Positions 48,091 through 61,869 are shown, counted from the stretch's first letter. The stretch: DNA of 64,000 nucleotides from Tetradesmus obliquus (GCA_030272155.1 CP126200.1:3286001-3350000), one strand, 5' to 3'. Notes: generated from the letters alone by a model not told the origin. Program-made: numbers and translations.

Positions 48091-48674
48091 GGCTGCCTCG
48101 TAGTGCTGCTACCTGGCCTGCTGCGGATCCAAAAGCAGCAAGGCAGCTGCTGCTGCCTGCTGGGTTGCTTGGGCTGAGCAGTACTGTGCCACTGCGTGTG
48201 CCTGCGGTGGTGCTGTGGCCACAGACTCTGGAGACACGTACAAAACTACAGTTTCACGTGTTAGCCACGATCCAAGCTAGCGTGGAGGGTGCTTATGATA
48301 CCGGAGGTCAGTGGTGCAACAGGGCAGTAGACAGAAAGGGCAACAGGATGCAACACTGGAGAAGCCTGGTCCGCTGCAGCTTGATCTGTTGAATCAGCTG
48401 GTTTTGCGTTGCTTCTAGCAACAGTGTACGTGCAACGAAGCAAGTGCGAGCAACGAAAAGGAGTGATGGGGTCTCACTCACTCATAACAAGCACAAATAA
48501 CAGGGCGTGACAGCAGTGTGGAGAGTAGTGAGGGCACGGTGAGCAGTCCACGATGATATTTGCAGCGCGATCAGACTAATCAAGTGTGCTGCTGCGCTGC
48601 GAAAGGCCCTGATTCGTCATCTGCTGCTTTCAAACCGTGTTGAGAGCAGTCTCACTTGCCTTAGCTGCTGCACA
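48091..48674. promoter_or_regulatory. Divergent intergenic region, EMC6 / IMPDH
   Basis: 584 bp between divergent start codons. It contains short AT-richer patches and no recognised gene. It should hold both 5' UTRs and promoters. The 3' side has a CTG-rich patch just before the IMPDH start. Confidence 0.5.
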
Positions 48675-51600
48675 ATGGGCTCAGAGCAGATGTATGATGG
48701 TAAGTCTTCGTTTTTGTATTGTCGCTTTGGCCTTTCAGCCTGCTGCATCAGCTGTCACGTTGCCCACCACGCTGGCCCGCCCTGCAGGCTACTCCGCCAC
48801 CCAGCTGTTCGGGCAGGGCGTGAGCTACACGTACGATGATGTCATCATGCACCCAGGACACATCTGCTTTGGAGCACATGAGGTAAGCAGGCGCGGGAGG
48901 GTTTGCCGGTAGAGCAGTGCTGGCTGGCAGCAGCACCAGCAGCATACCGTGCGAGCTTGTCATGCGAGGCCTCATAAAGGCATGTGGCTGGCTGTTGCAG
49001 GTGGACTTGACGAGCAATGTGACGAAGAGTATCAAGCTGCGCGTGCCCATTGTCAGCTCACCAATGGACACAGTGACAGAGGCAGAGATGGCAGTTGCCA
49101 TGGCAACGGTGAGGCCCCACCACCCAGCAGCTGACTCTAGCATGCTTGCAGGCACTTGTCAATGTCCGCTAGATTGCTTGGATGCTGCAGCAATAGCGCT
49201 GCAGGCGGCTGCAGCCTTTGAGACCAGCAAGCTGTCAGCGCTGGCTGCCATTTGGCCAGCATGCCTCCACAGCAACTGCCGTCGATAATTGCAGCAGCTT
49301 ATGCATAGTCTGATGCTCGTCAGCAAGCTGTGCTAGTGCGCACTTTGAGCACTACTCATAGCTTCATTGTGCACTCACCAATGCCTGTCTTGGCCTAGTG
49401 GCTCATGCATGCTGGACTGAGGGCTCTGTGCTTGCACCTGCATCACTTGCACACAGCAAGTTACGCAGGTTGGGACTCCGTGCAGCTGACTTTCCTCCAC
49501 ACTGTTTCACCTCATTATCATGTTCCTTGCTGCGCTTCTATTTCCTCGCCAGGTGGGCGGCATGGGCTTCATCCACTACAACTGCACCATCGCTGAGCAG
49601 GCGGCCATGGTGGCCAAGGTCAAGGCGCACAGCCCAGGCTTTGTGGTCAACGTGGCCTGCATGACGCCAGACACACCCGTCAGCGCACTCGACGCACTCA
49701 AGGTGCGGCCAGCAGCAGCAGCAGCAACAGCAACAGCAGCATGTGTGTGCGTCAAAGTGTGACAAGGCGCGGTGTGCGAGTCGCTGTGCAGCTTGCTCTC
49801 ATGCACTCCAGTGGTGCTTGCATGTCGCTGCTTGTGGCTCTGCTTCCAAAGCAACAAGTTGTAGCGGCCAGCGACACCAGTGCAAAGCTGTGCCAGCAGC
49901 AGCATGTGCCTGAAGCACCTTGACGCTTGCGCAATCCCTGCTCTGCCTCCTTTGCACCGCACGCACGGTGGCACTCGCACCCTGCTGCCTTGCACTGGCA
50001 CTGCTTGCAATTGAATTCACTCCACTCTCTTACTGACACCGTTGCTATTGCTATGCATCATCACACCCGCAGTCCACTAAGAACTTCAGCAGCGTGTGTG
50101 TGACAGACACAGGCGCGCTGGGCGGCAAGCTGCTGGGCATCGTGACCAGCAGGGACATCGACTTCGTCAGCGACAGGTCCACACCAATGGAGGAGGTCAT
50201 GACGCGGTAAGACGCAGCAGAGGCACGCGCCAGTTGCACACTGCTGCAAGGCCCTATGAGTGGATCATGCACTCGTCCAGCAATTGCTTTTGCTGTGCAG
50301 AAGTTTGCAAGATTGCTGCTCAGCTGCCCAAATGTGGCACGTGCCTCAAGCAGTGGGAAACCAAGGCACGCAGTACGTGCCTGCAGCAGCAATGACGGTG
50401 CATATGCCACAGCACCTGCGGCAAATCGGTTCCAACAACAGTCTGAGCTGGCACAGCTGCTGCTGACATGTGTTGTCCTGCTGGTGTTTGTGCGCGTGTG
50501 CAGCGAGGTGGTGACTGCGCCCGCTGGCACCAGCGCCAAGGCAGCGCAGGAGGTGCTACGGGCCAACAAGAAGGGCCGCCTGCCCATCGTCAACGCAGCA
50601 GGGGAGCTGGTGAGCAGCAGCGCACTGGCCGCGCCGCTTGCAGCATTGTTACAACGCTGCTCCTGAGCCTGCACGCTCTTTGGCTACCTGTGTCAGCAGT
50701 GCGCGCGGTTGGTAGCTGCGGTGTGTGTTGACGTGCGCATTGCGATCAACTTGCTTGCATCAGCTGACATGATGCGATGTATGCTTGCTTTCAGCATCTG
50801 ATTTTGGCTGCATGTCGATGACCTCTGCGCATCTTTCCCGTCTGCGCAGGTCGCACTCGCTACACGTGCCGCGTTTGTGGGCGAGCGTTTTCTGCCGCCC
50901 CAGGGCGCGCCCAGCCTGGACGGCCAGGGCCGGCTGCGCTGCGGTGCCGCCACCGGCACACGCGAGGGTGACAAGGAGCGCATTGCGGCGCTGGTGGCTG
51001 CAGGCGTGGACGCAGTCATCCTGGACTCCTCGCAGGGTGACTCCACCTACCAGCTGCAGGTGTGGCGCACAGCATGGGAGTTGAGGAGCATGTGATTCCG
51101 CAGCATGCGGTGTGTGGAGGCATCTGGTTAGCGCATTGGCGCACATCAGCTTGAAATGTCTGCCTTCAACCGCACCTCCCCCGCATTGGCGCACATCAGT
51201 CATTCCTAGCACGCGGTCGATGCATCAACCCACCTGCTGACACACACGCATGCACAGTGCACATGTGCTGCTACAGCCGCTTGCAACCTCCTTCAACGCC
51301 CACATTCCCTTGCGTATTTGCTGTGTTGCTCTCCTGTTGGCTGCTGCAGATGCTGGCCTACATCAAGCAGCAGCACCCCGCGCTGGACGTCATCTGCGGC
51401 AACGTGGTCACGGGGGCGCAGGCGCGCCGCCTGATTGAGGCCGGCGCTGATGGTCTGCGCGTGGGCATGGGCAGCGGCAGCATCTGCACCACACAGGAGG
51501 TGAGGCAGGGCCGTTTTGCGTCTCTGGATGCAAGTTGTGCTGCAGAGAGCTTCCTGCAGTGCTGGCTGCTGCGGCTGCGCCTTGGGCGTGTCTGTGCCAT

Positions 51601-52562
51601 GCTCTTGCTGCCTGCGTCGAGTATTTAATGTACAAAGCCCAAAATGCTGGCATCTGCTAGCTAGAGATGATCGCTTTATGCAGATAACACAATCTGTTGA
51701 CGACCTGGCGTGTGCTGTTGCTGCTGTGTTCCGCAACATTGCAGGTGTGTGCGGTGGGCCGCGGCCAGGCCACCGCGGTGTACCAGGTGTCGCGCGTGGC
51801 CAACCAGCTGGGCGTGCCCATCATTGCGGATGGCGGCATCCAGAACAGCGGCCACATCTGCAAGGCGCTGGCGCTGGGGGCCAGCGCGGTCATGTGCGGC
51901 AGCATGTTTGCGGGCACCACTGAGGCGCCCGGGGACTACTTCTACATCAACGGGCAGCGCGTCAAGGTAGGCAGATGCGTTGCACAGAGTGCGCAGTGCA
52001 TGCAAGGACTGGGTTTGAGTGCCATATGTTGATTCTGCGCTAGGCAGCTGGCTGCTAACGCGAACAGCAACCTGCTATTGTGCAGGCTAACAGGCACACC
52101 AGCAACGCAGCAGACAACAAAACGCTTCATTTGCAGTGTTTGTGCCTGTCCTCGCCTCTTGAACAGGCGGGAGGGGTGTGTTCATCGGCATTTAGCTTGG
52201 CCCTGCCTTACTGTCCTCCCTGCTATCTCTGCTGCCTTTCCCACCCGCAGAAGTACCGCGGCATGGGCAGCCTGGACGCCATGGCCAAGGGCAGCGAGGC
52301 GCGCTACCTCAGCGACACGCAGAACCTCAAGATCGCGCAGGGCGTGTCCGGCACCGTCAAGGACAAGGGCAGCGTGCGCAAGACCGTGCCATACCTGGCG
52401 CAAGCAGTGAGGCAGGGCTTCCAGGACCTGGGCGTGCAGGATGTGCCGCAGGCACGCAAGGCGCTGGCTGGCGGCAGCATGCGCATGGAGTGCAGGACGG
52501 GCGCTGCGCAGGCGGAGGGTGGCGTGCATGACCTGCTCACGTATGAGAAGACACCCTGGTGA
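48675..52562 (+). CDS. Inosine-5'-monophosphate dehydrogenase
   Basis: IMPDH oxidises IMP to XMP with NAD+, the committed step of GTP synthesis. Ten exons join in phase: 48675-48699, 48788-48882, 49001-49108, 49553-49702, 50073-50206, 50504-50609, 50850-51059, 51350-51499, 51745-51966 and 52251-52562 (503 residues; human 514). The barrel begins [11 protein letters not shown], then [16 protein letters not shown]. Two CBS segments follow ([24 protein letters not shown] and [20 protein letters not shown]). The barrel resumes with [13 protein letters not shown], the phosphate/IMP loop [12 protein letters not shown] with the catalytic Cys, [13 protein letters not shown], and the flap [11 protein letters not shown]. 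All key residues are present. The C-terminus lacks a peroxisomal SKL (ends TPW). Confidence 0.96.
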
Positions 52563-53568
52563 TGTGGCCGCAGCTGCTGTGTGGTTGGACTGGACGGCGC
52601 TGTGTTATGTTGGCGTGAATTGTACAAATCGTGAATGGTGACTAAGAAATGCTGGACGGACTTTTGTGATGCTGGTGCTTGTCATTGTAGCACGGCTGCC
52701 GTTTGTTGCAGGGTCAAGGTGCCGTTGGCTGCGCCCGGCATCCGCTGTCGACACGTGGTGATTGAGTGTTGGGTGAAGAAGCAGCCTTGCTGTGTTGGCA
52801 GCAGCAGGACTGCTGCACCCTTGATTACGTCTTCGTACATCTTGCTCTCAGTTCCACTCACTGGCTCAGGATGCCGGGCCGTGTGGCCGCACAAAGTGTT
52901 CTCGTTGTGTTTGCGGTTACACTTGTGCGTTCTTGCTTCAGCGCTTTGCACACTGTGGCATTTTGACGTGCTTGGTGACACTGCTTCACCAATTTTGATT
53001 GCTTCAAGCAGCACAGTGCGGAGCTGGGCTTATGGAACTTGAGCCAAAGTACATATGTACGTACACTTCTAGCGGTACGATTGTGCATGCACATGCTGCG
53101 CAGCATTGCTGCATGATGTCGGCCTCTACATGACGGTTGTTACGCAGCCTGACTGAGCTTGGAGCTGCTTGGAGCAGCTAGTGACTGCAGAACCTACTGG
53201 GTTTGGGCCTGTAACAGAGACACATTCATTACATGGCTCACATGACACTGCCTGGTCCCACCAACCTCCAAGCAGGCTGAAGAAAGAATCAGACTGAGTC
53301 TGACCACACTGCACCCCCTCAGTCGGCTGCATAGTGAGCCAAGCTGTGGTCACGATACGCTGATTACACGCTGGGCTTGACACACGTCAAGGCAGCGCAG
53401 CGCGCTGCGCTCAAGTTGAACCTGAAAGCCTGGAGTACTGAAGTTGACCATGCTGACGAAAACAAAGCAACTATGGGCGACTGCAACCGCTGCCACTGCT
53501 GTTGCTTCCTGCCCATCGCTGCTGCCTCAAGTCCAGCAGATACTACACTGCAACAGCAGCGCCAGGCT
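52563..53568. other. Convergent intergenic region, IMPDH / four-Cys gene
   Basis: About 1 kb with no recognised gene. It probably holds the IMPDH 3' UTR and the 3' UTR of the minus-strand gene. Base composition is less CTG-rich than the genes. Confidence 0.5.
53210..53214 (+). terminator. Possible IMPDH poly(A) signal (TGTAA)
   Basis: TGTAA is about 650 nt after the IMPDH stop. The distance is long, so the assignment is weak. Confidence 0.25.
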
Positions 53569-54622
53569 TCAGTAGATGGTTGACAGGTTGAGGCTGCTGC
53601 CCGTGCCCAGCACCTTGTTGGCCTTGGCGTTCTTGTGCGCTTGGAAGTACTGCAGACAGCAGGAGTGTGGGCCAGGCAGGTGTGGGCCCATGTGTATCAG
53701 ACATATGATGCGAGCCAACAGCCTGCTGGGAAGGGGCGCCGCTGAGGCTCACAGCAGCAAGCTGCCAGCCAGAGCACAACAAACCCCCCAGGCGTACCAG
53801 TTGAAGTGGCTACTGCTGGTTTCAAGGTGAATGCAGGCTTGTTGTCTGAGTTTAAGCTGCTGCTGTGCCGCACACAAGTCCTGCGTCTCACCATGTTTGC
53901 CGTCACTTGCTTGATGGCCTCACCGCCGCCCTCTTTGTGCTGTGCGCAGAACTCCGCCTGGTACCTGCTGCTGCGCGTGAACTCGCTGCCCTCGCAGCCC
54001 AGCGTCACGTGGCTGCCGCGCCCCGCCTCCTTCACCTTCTTGGCGGTCTCGTGGCCTGGGCACGTGGCAGAGGTTGTGCATGCGCAGGACGTTCAAGTTG
54101 CAGCGCAATAGTGAGAGACAGGTCTTGCATGCTCAGGCCTAGGGCAACGCAGCATGCTGTGCTGGCCACTATGAGATAGGAGCTGTAACAGGAGTCCACA
54201 AGGCCTGCCAAGCTGCTGCACACATCGCAGCCGAGTTTAAAGTTCCTGACAACTTCGTACTGCACTGCTGTCACAGTCCTGCTAGGCCTGAAAAAGTGCA
54301 ACCCCTTGTACAGCAGTACCACGCTTGCATGCAGGAGGTACTGTTGGGCAATGATGTGCTAGCCTGCTGCTGTGTTTGTCGCTCGCACATGAGGCTGGCG
54401 TTGCTGCAGGATTACGTGGTGCAGCTTCCACTGCGTGCACCTGCAGTGAGCGTTGCAGCCCTGCTGTGCCTGCACACCTGTGAGGTCCTTGATGGCGCCT
54501 GCTGCGTTGCCCTTGCAGCTCTGCCAGAAGTCCTGCACGTCTGAGTTGCGCGCCTCGTTTGTGGTGGACTTGTGGCAGCCCTCATACCACTTGGCTGCCT
54601 CTAGGTCCGCATTGGCTGTGCC
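53569..54622 (-). CDS. Unrecognised four-cysteine protein, 5' exon not found
   Basis: Three exons join in phase: 54622-54478, 54055-53892 and 53649-53569, giving 129 residues to a TGA at 53569-53571. Conceptual parts are EAAKWYEGCHKS...DVQDFWQSCKG, ETAKKVKEAGRGSHVTLGCEG...YQAEFCAQHKEG and YFQAHKNAKANKVLGTGSS. Four Cys form two pairs about 20 and 15 residues apart. Lys/Glu content and helices suggest a small soluble domain. The first exon starts at an acceptor (TGCAG before 54622) in phase 0, so at least one upstream exon is missing from my model. I do not recognise the family. Confidence 0.6.
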
Positions 54623-55808
54623 CTGCATGCACAACACAAGTCACGTAACTTGACAGAATACTGTCACAGCAGAGCATCGCTGCTGACGCCTCTGCCTTGG
54701 CTTGTGATGATATACAATGCCACCAGCAGTACGTTCATCATTGCCGCCTGCTGGAGATAGCCCAGCCCTGCTGTTCCCAGATGCTGGGAACAACCACAAG
54801 GTGAGGTGATGGTTTCCAACAGCTGACTGCAGTTGCGCTTGCTTTGTGTTGCCTGATGCTGCATGCCGTTGCTGAAGCTTGGCAGACTAGTACACACTCG
54901 CCTTGTGTTTGGTGGGTCCATAGCCATGCCCAAATGTGTAAGCTGCTGGTGGAGGTGCCGCCCCTGGGTTACTGCCTGCAAGCAGGCAAGGCAAGCAGCT
55001 ATGAAACCGCACGTCCTACAAACCAGTATCTTGTGCAGCAGGTGCCTCAGAACTGCTGAACAGCACCCTCCTCACATTGTGTCATCATCTTGCTGTCTGC
55101 AACGCTTGCGGGCTTCCATTCTGCCATTTAGTTGTATGAAACTCTGGCGAATGCTTGAGTCGAGACTGTTTAGTCTGTTTCGTGCCACAGTTCCCGCTCT
55201 AAAGCTTTTGCGCTCGCTTTTGCTCGAGAACACAAATGACTATGTTGCCGTATCTCTGAAAGACTTCGACTACTTGAAGCGTACAATAAGTCACGTAAGA
55301 GAAAGGCACCGTGTACAAAACAGTGACACCCACTGTGTGACAATGACACGCCAGCAACCCTAATCTGCTGTAGAATGCCGGAGCCGACACAAAGAGCTAG
55401 CGATGCCTTTTGACTCGAAGTCTAGATCCATGCGCATGCGAAAGTATCAGGACTGTCGAGCTTCTACATGCCCATGCCCTGGTCACTGCACACCAGCTGC
55501 TGCAGGGTGCTGCTGTTGGCAAGAACACCTGTGTGTGAGAGGGGCTGCACACAGCAAGATGCAGCACGACAATTCTTCACATGCATGCATGTAAACGCGC
55601 ATGCATGCTGAACATATTCTCGGGTGCTTGGCCCTGGCAACTAGGGTTCTCTCACAGCATATGCTGCAGCAGCACACAGAAGCTGCCAGAAGTGCTGATG
55701 CTGTCGGCTGCAGCACCATTCAGTTCAAACAGTTCAGCCACTCTGCCATCCTGCCCAGTTAGCAAGCAACAGCTGCCTCTCGTAGGGCACGTCACATCAC
55801 ACTGTCCC
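54623..55808. other. Region between two minus-strand genes
   Basis: This should contain the missing first exon(s) of the four-Cys gene and the 3' UTR of the next gene. Minus-strand frames at 54664-54981 and 55199-55390 are open but have no convincing donor or family match. Confidence 0.4.
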
Positions 55809-58656
55809 TCACTGCTTCTCCCCGCCGCCAAGCTTGTCAGCAACGCCCGCCACAGCAGCCATGGCCGCAGCCGCTGCCTTATCCCCAGCATCCCCCGGCA
55901 CGCCACGCGCGGCCTTCAGCGCCGCCGCCACGCCAGCAGCAGCAGGCCCGCCAAACTCATGCTCCAGCTGCTCAGTATGATACAAGATCATGGTCAACGC
56001 TGCTGCCTCCCGCGGCCCCACCCCTTCAGTGAGCGCGTCCAGATCCCTCTCGCCGCCCCACAGTGCCAGCAGCGGCTGCCGCAGCTGCCAGCCTACCTCT
56101 TCAAGCGTGCCCAGCAGCCCCACAGCCACCAGGCCCCGCAGCTCCCGCTCCTCCACGTCATCATCATTCAGCCACGGCACCTGGCACAGCAGCAGCAGCA
56201 GCAGCAGCAAGAGCAACAAACAGCAAACCAGTGGGACCAGGCAAGAGTCAGACTGAAGCGGCAGCAGGAGGTAACCAGAGGAGCAGACGGCTGAGACAGC
56301 TCACCAGCTTTCTTTGACCGTGTTTCCTGCAAGCTGCGCTGAAGCGACCCTTGTGTCTGGCAGCAGCTGAGGCAGCTGTGCTGCCGCTGCTGCCCTCACC
56401 TGCTGCACCAGCACCATCACTGCTGCTCAAGCAACCAGCTCCTCCTGCACCTGCCCTCGTTGCTGTATGTTGCTGCTGCTGCTGTTTGTCTCCGCTGCAC
56501 GCTGCTGCTGCTGCTGCTGCTACCTCCTGCACCCCCTGCCTCACCTTGGCCAGCACCTCGTAGATCTCGTCCATCTCCTTCAGCTCAGCAGCCACTGCAG
56601 ACTCGTCAGCGCAGCGGCCCTCACCGCCACGCAGGCTCAGCTCCTCCTCACCATCATCATCACCGTCACTGCCATCTGCAGGTGCCCAGGCAGCGCAACC
56701 ATACACAAGGCTTACACTCACACACACACAAACAGGCTCAGCTGTCACAGCAGACATTTGAGCCAAGCTGTGATGGGCGTAAACGCGCGTTTTTAGTCTG
56801 GCGTTTCAGCAGTCAACCCCTCGGCTTAGTTTGCAGAAGCACACTACAGGTAGCAGGCAGTGCAAAAAGGGCACAGAAGACAGAAAAGGGCATAACGCTT
56901 GGAAAGGCCAGGCTGTGCCAAGTGGTAGCATACGAGCACCGCAGTGCTGTCCCATAGACAGCAAGCAATCATCCCCGTCGATCAAAACTCACCCTCCCCA
57001 TCGCCGCCGTCGCCTGCTGCCCTCTTGTTGCTGTCTGCTATCTGCTGCGCAATCTCAGCAGCGCTCTCCTGCGTGGTGCCGTAGCTGTCACGGCCAGCAG
57101 CAGCAGCAGACAGCAGCTGCTCAAGCTGCAGCATGGCCTGCTTGCCAACAGTGAGGCGCCGCCGCTGCTGCTGCTGCGGCTGCTGCGGCTGCTGCGGCTG
57201 TTGCTGCTGCTCCTCCTGGCTGTCAGCCGATGCATCATCAGCTGCGACTTCCTGCTCCTGCTGCTGCTTCCCTTGCTGCTCCTGTGCGCCTGCCTCGACT
57301 GCTGCTGCCGCGCTGCTGCTGCTGATGTGTGAGTGCTGCTTGCTGCTGTTGAACCTGCTGGCTCTGCTGGCGTTGACCAGCTTCTGCGCAGTCTTGACCA
57401 GCTTTGCTCGCAGCAGCTGGGCGTCTGTGCTGGGCACAGAAGTGCTGCTGTCTTCGCTGCTTGCATGGCTGCTGGTGCGGCTGCTGTACTGGTCAATCAG
57501 CTCCTGCCAATCTCGCTTGTCTGCCGCAGCCTCCCTGCACAGTGAGCAGCCACACAACAATGTAAATTTACAAACAGCGCTTCAACACACAGGCAGCAGC
57601 ACAACGTGGCTACGGCAACTTCTTGCACTGTGCTGCTGCAAGGGGACCTGTGGTCTGCTGTTTCGGCTGTGCTGCTGTCCACCATTGCAGTTGTGCCCAC
57701 CGCACTTGTGCCCACAGTCGCCACTGCCTCCAATGGGCAACTGCTGCGCTCCTTGTACTGCTGTCGCCACATCATACATCCGCGTGACGCAAGCATGCTT
57801 GTCTCACCACCTGACTACCCTGCTATTTTGTAACGCCACACGCGCCGCACCTCTCACTCTGTGCCGCCTGCTGCTGCCTGCGCACTTTGTCAGGGTTCAC
57901 CTTCAGGCTAATACCCAGCGGCACACCCCTGCTGGTCATCAGCATGCCCAGCGGGTCACGCATGGCAATGCGTGCCACATGCGCCGGCAGCATTGAGGCT
58001 TCCCGCGCATGCTGCCCCGCCTGCCATGACTCTGTCGCCTGCTCAAGGGCTTCCTTCAGGGCCTTGAACTGCTCTGTGGCTTGAAAGCTGCTGCTGCTGC
58101 TGCTGCTGCTACTTTGATCCTCAGTGATGCTGCCCTTGGGCGCTGCGCCATCCTTGCTGCTGCTGCTGCTGCTGTCCTCGTCGTCCCTGCTGCCGTGGTA
58201 CGAGTGCGATCTGGCAGCAGCAGTGCCTGCAGCGGGGCTGTGCATCCAGGCCTGCTGGGCCTGCAGCCGCAGCGCAGTGCATGCAGCAGCACCCAGCTGC
58301 AGCGCCTCCTGCGATGGGGCAAGTGCAGGTGGCAGCAGCGCATGCATGAGTGCAAGCGAGTGTGAGTGGCGCAGGATGCAGCAGTGCAAGTGTGGGCAAG
58401 ACAACGGAACCCTGGTTGCAAGGCTGCACATAGAACGCATGGAGCATACCTGTATACTCAACACAAGGCAGATGTAGGTACAAGCACCCATGAGTCCCCC
58501 AGGCATGCTTAGCCACAACACATTGCTGCAGCTGCTGCTGTTGCTGCTGTTTAAGCTGCTGCTGCTGGGGCTTACCTGCTGCAGAGGAGCAGCAACCCCG
58601 GCTGCCAGCAGTTGTTTGCTTATGCCTCGCATGGAATGGCCCAACAGTCGGACCAT
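55809..58656 (-). CDS. Unrecognised 527-residue protein, possibly organelle-targeted
   Basis: Five exons join in phase: 58656-58576, 58308-57851, 57534-56993, 56675-56545 and 56180-55809. The N-terminus MVRLLGHSMRGISKQLLAAG is basic and lacks acidic residues, like a transit peptide. Recognisable stretches are AMRDPLGMLMTSRGVPLGIS and NPDKVRRQQQAAQSE at the exon 2 end, a Gln/Ser-rich exon 3 (RDWQELIDQYSS near its start), an acidic run (DGSDGDDDGEEE) with AELKEMDEIYEVLAK in exon 4, and a helical C-terminus (VPWLNDDDVEERELRG, then LTMILYHTEQLEHEFGGP). I know no family with these motifs. It is divergent from XPD across 544 bp. Confidence 0.65.
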
Positions 58657-59200
58657 GCCGAGTGCTGATGGCCTGATCTTAGCGAGTGTGGTTGTGGGCG
58701 TGCCGCGCCCAGCAGCACTTGAGCAAAGCCGCAGGGCAACTACAGTATGGTTTGGAAGCAGTCAAACTGCTCGTTGCCGTATCACACACTCTTCAGGGAC
58801 AGGTCTGGCGCGCGCCGGTCTCGAGGTGACACAACTGTGTCAACAGTACAATGTTATCACTAGGGCACAGGTGTTTTTGCTGCAGCCAAACGATCTATAC
58901 ATTTTCAGCCTTGTCTTACTCAAAAGCCTCAAAGCCTCAGAACCAGCGCATTACACGTACGACCCATAGCTCTCATCTCTGTTTGCAGTGGTGTTCTTGC
59001 CACAGCACACACAGCACTTGTTGCTCATTCACCCCGTCGTGATCCGACAATGTGCTTGCAGATGAACCGTTGATTCATGTGACTCATGAGTCGTTGCTAC
59101 GCTCTTCAGAGCTGGCAGCACCCACCCCGCCAGGTGCCGCACCAAATTCAGCTGCTGCTGCTGCTGCTGCTGCTACCTGGTCTACTGCTGACAAGCAGCC
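58657..59200. promoter_or_regulatory. Divergent intergenic region, unknown gene / XPD
   Basis: 544 bp between two divergent start codons. A CTG run (59152-59173) lies just upstream of the XPD start. No specific element is identified. Confidence 0.5.
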
Positions 59201-60081
59201 ATGAAGTTTATTCTAGATGGCCTCACAGTGTATTTCCCCTATGAGTTCATCTACCCAGAGCAGTACCGCTACATGCTGGAGCTCAAGCGGGCGCTGGACG
59301 CACATGGGCACTGCCTGCTGGAGGTGTGCTGCGCGCATGGACGCGGTTTGGCTTCTGCACGTGGCATGGCGTATGCTGTGGTTCTTCTAGCAGCTGGATT
59401 GACTGATCAACAACAGCCCACACGTTGCTGCGCAGCTTGGGAGAGTTCGTTTCTGCATTTGCCCATGGCATTTGCAGTAGCATCAGCAGTAGTGGCAGCA
59501 GCAGCAGCTGCATCGGCAGCAGCAGGAGCGGCAGTGGCCTATCAGAGACAAGACTGTCGTGCACGTCCCCTGCGCATGGTGTACTTCGGGTTTGCCTGCA
59601 TCGTATGTTTTTTTGCCTCGCCGTCATCACTTTGCTCGCCTGGTAAGCAAAGAAAACAGCCGGTTGTAAGCGCTCATTTGCCTGGTCTGCCCACTTGCAG
59701 ATGCCCACGGGCACAGGCAAGACCATCACGCTGCTGTCGCTCATCACCAGCTACCAGCTGGCACACCCTGAGGTTGGGCGCGGTCCTGGAGCCTGCTACA
59801 GCAACAGCATGCAGTGCTGGACATGCCATGACGACACTGCTCCCTGCAGTCGCTGTCTGGCAGAACAGGGAAACAGACAGCACTGGGAGGGAAATGGAAT
59901 AAGCAAACGCTGCAGTGACAGACATTACTGCTATGGCAGCGGTAGAAGCAGCAGCTGAGCTTGTTGGCTCTGGCACAGAGTCATCAGGTGTGACAGGCCA
60001 CCAGCAACAGCATGTCGATAGAAGTTCAGCCAGCGCGGCAGCAGCTCTGTCACCAGCACGTTTTGTGACTTGGCTCGTGGT

Positions 60082-60125
<44 letters not shown>

Positions 60126-61835
60126 TGGGCAAGCTGGTGTACTGCACGCGCACCGTGCCTGAGATGGAGAAGGTGCTGGCTGAGCTGCAGGTGGGGACGG
60201 CTGGCGCAGCACATGCATTATTGCCAAGGAACACAACTTGCTGCAGCTGTCGCTGTTGCTGCTATGCACAGCGTGGGCTAATGAGTGTAGGTGCAATGCG
60301 AAGAAGCCCTGCAGGTGTGGAGGGGTAGGGCACAGGAGGGGAGCGGCTCTGCTCTACACAACCTGACGTGCGGTCCCCGCAGCAGGGCTGTAGCATAGCC
60401 TGGTGTTGCCTGTTTCCTTTTGCCATTGCTGCCGCCAACAGCAGCTGTCAGCTTGATTTTTGACCGCTCGCAGTCATATGTCTTGCCTGCTGTGCTTACT
60501 GGCCTTGGGTCACCTGTGCTGCAGGAGCTGATGGAGTACCGCAACAAGTACCTGGGCCCCAACCCGCCCCCCATCATGGCGCTGGGGCTCAGCTCACGCA
60601 AAAACCTGTGCATACACCCGCAGGTGGCAGGTGCGGGGCATCAGCGGGCAGCGGCGGGCATAACATTGCGGCACACAGAACATATGCTGCGTGTGTATAT
60701 GGTGCACATTTGGCTGTGACTTTTGCAGTGTGTGATGATGTTTTGTGTGAAGTTCAAAGCTGCTGCCAGTTGCAGCACATGGGCTGTTTGGTGGGTTACA
60801 TGACATGCAGCACACAGGAATGTCTTTGACAACAGGCCTGCAGGTACATGCATGCATTTCATGCTGCATCTCACCCAACCTGACCTGACCTGACCTGCTG
60901 CTGCCTGCTGGCGTCAGAGGAGGGCTCGCGTGAGAGCGTGGACGCGGGCTGCAGGCGGCTGACCGCCAGCTGGGTGCGCGAGGCGGCGCTGAAAAGCCCC
61001 GACATTGAGACCTGCAGCTTCTTCGACGCGCACGAGAAGGCAGGCCAGGAGGCGCTGCTGCCGCCAGGTGGGGCCAGGAGCAGCATGCATGGTACATTGT
61101 GCTTGGTTGCTTGTTGCCGCCAACTGATCCTGGTGATTTCTCGTCACTTGCTCGCAGTGCAGGTATGCTGCCCTGTGCAGCCTGCCGAGCATGTGCTGTT
61201 GGTCTACAGGGACTGCATCCCCAACGGCTTCTGCACCGCTTTATCAATGGCATGTGGTGAAAACTAAGCGACACATGTCTTTGTGCTGCTGCTGCTGCTG
61301 CTGCTTGGCGCGGGCCAGGTGTGTACACGCTGCACGACCTTCGCGTGTTTGGGCGCAAGCAGGGCTGGTGCCCCTACTTCCTGGCGCGCCACATGATGAG
61401 CTTCGCCAACGTGGTGGTCTACAACTACCAGTACATGATAGACCCCAAGGTCTCACAGGTGAGGCTCCACTTCAACTGAAAACCTTGTTCTATTATTCAC
61501 AGGGCGGCTCTCATGTGCCGCTGCGCTGCAACTGCACACTAGTTGTGCTCTCAACCACCAGCACATTATCAAACCAAAATTTCCCAGGTGATGATGCCTT
61601 CACGGGAACATGTTACGCTCATGGGTGCTCTTGCTGCTGCTGCACACGGGGTGTCCGCAGCTGCTGGCACAGTGCTGGCCTAGGGCTTGACGGCAGCACA
61701 CCGCAGGAAGAACAGGCAGCAGGTACACTTCAGCAGTCACAGCGCGGTGCTGGGTACTCCCCCTGCTAACATACTTTTGCCATGGCCTCAGTGTGCTTTT
61801 TGCACAGTTCCACATGACAGGCTTGCGACTACTGC

Positions 61836-61869
<34 letters not shown>

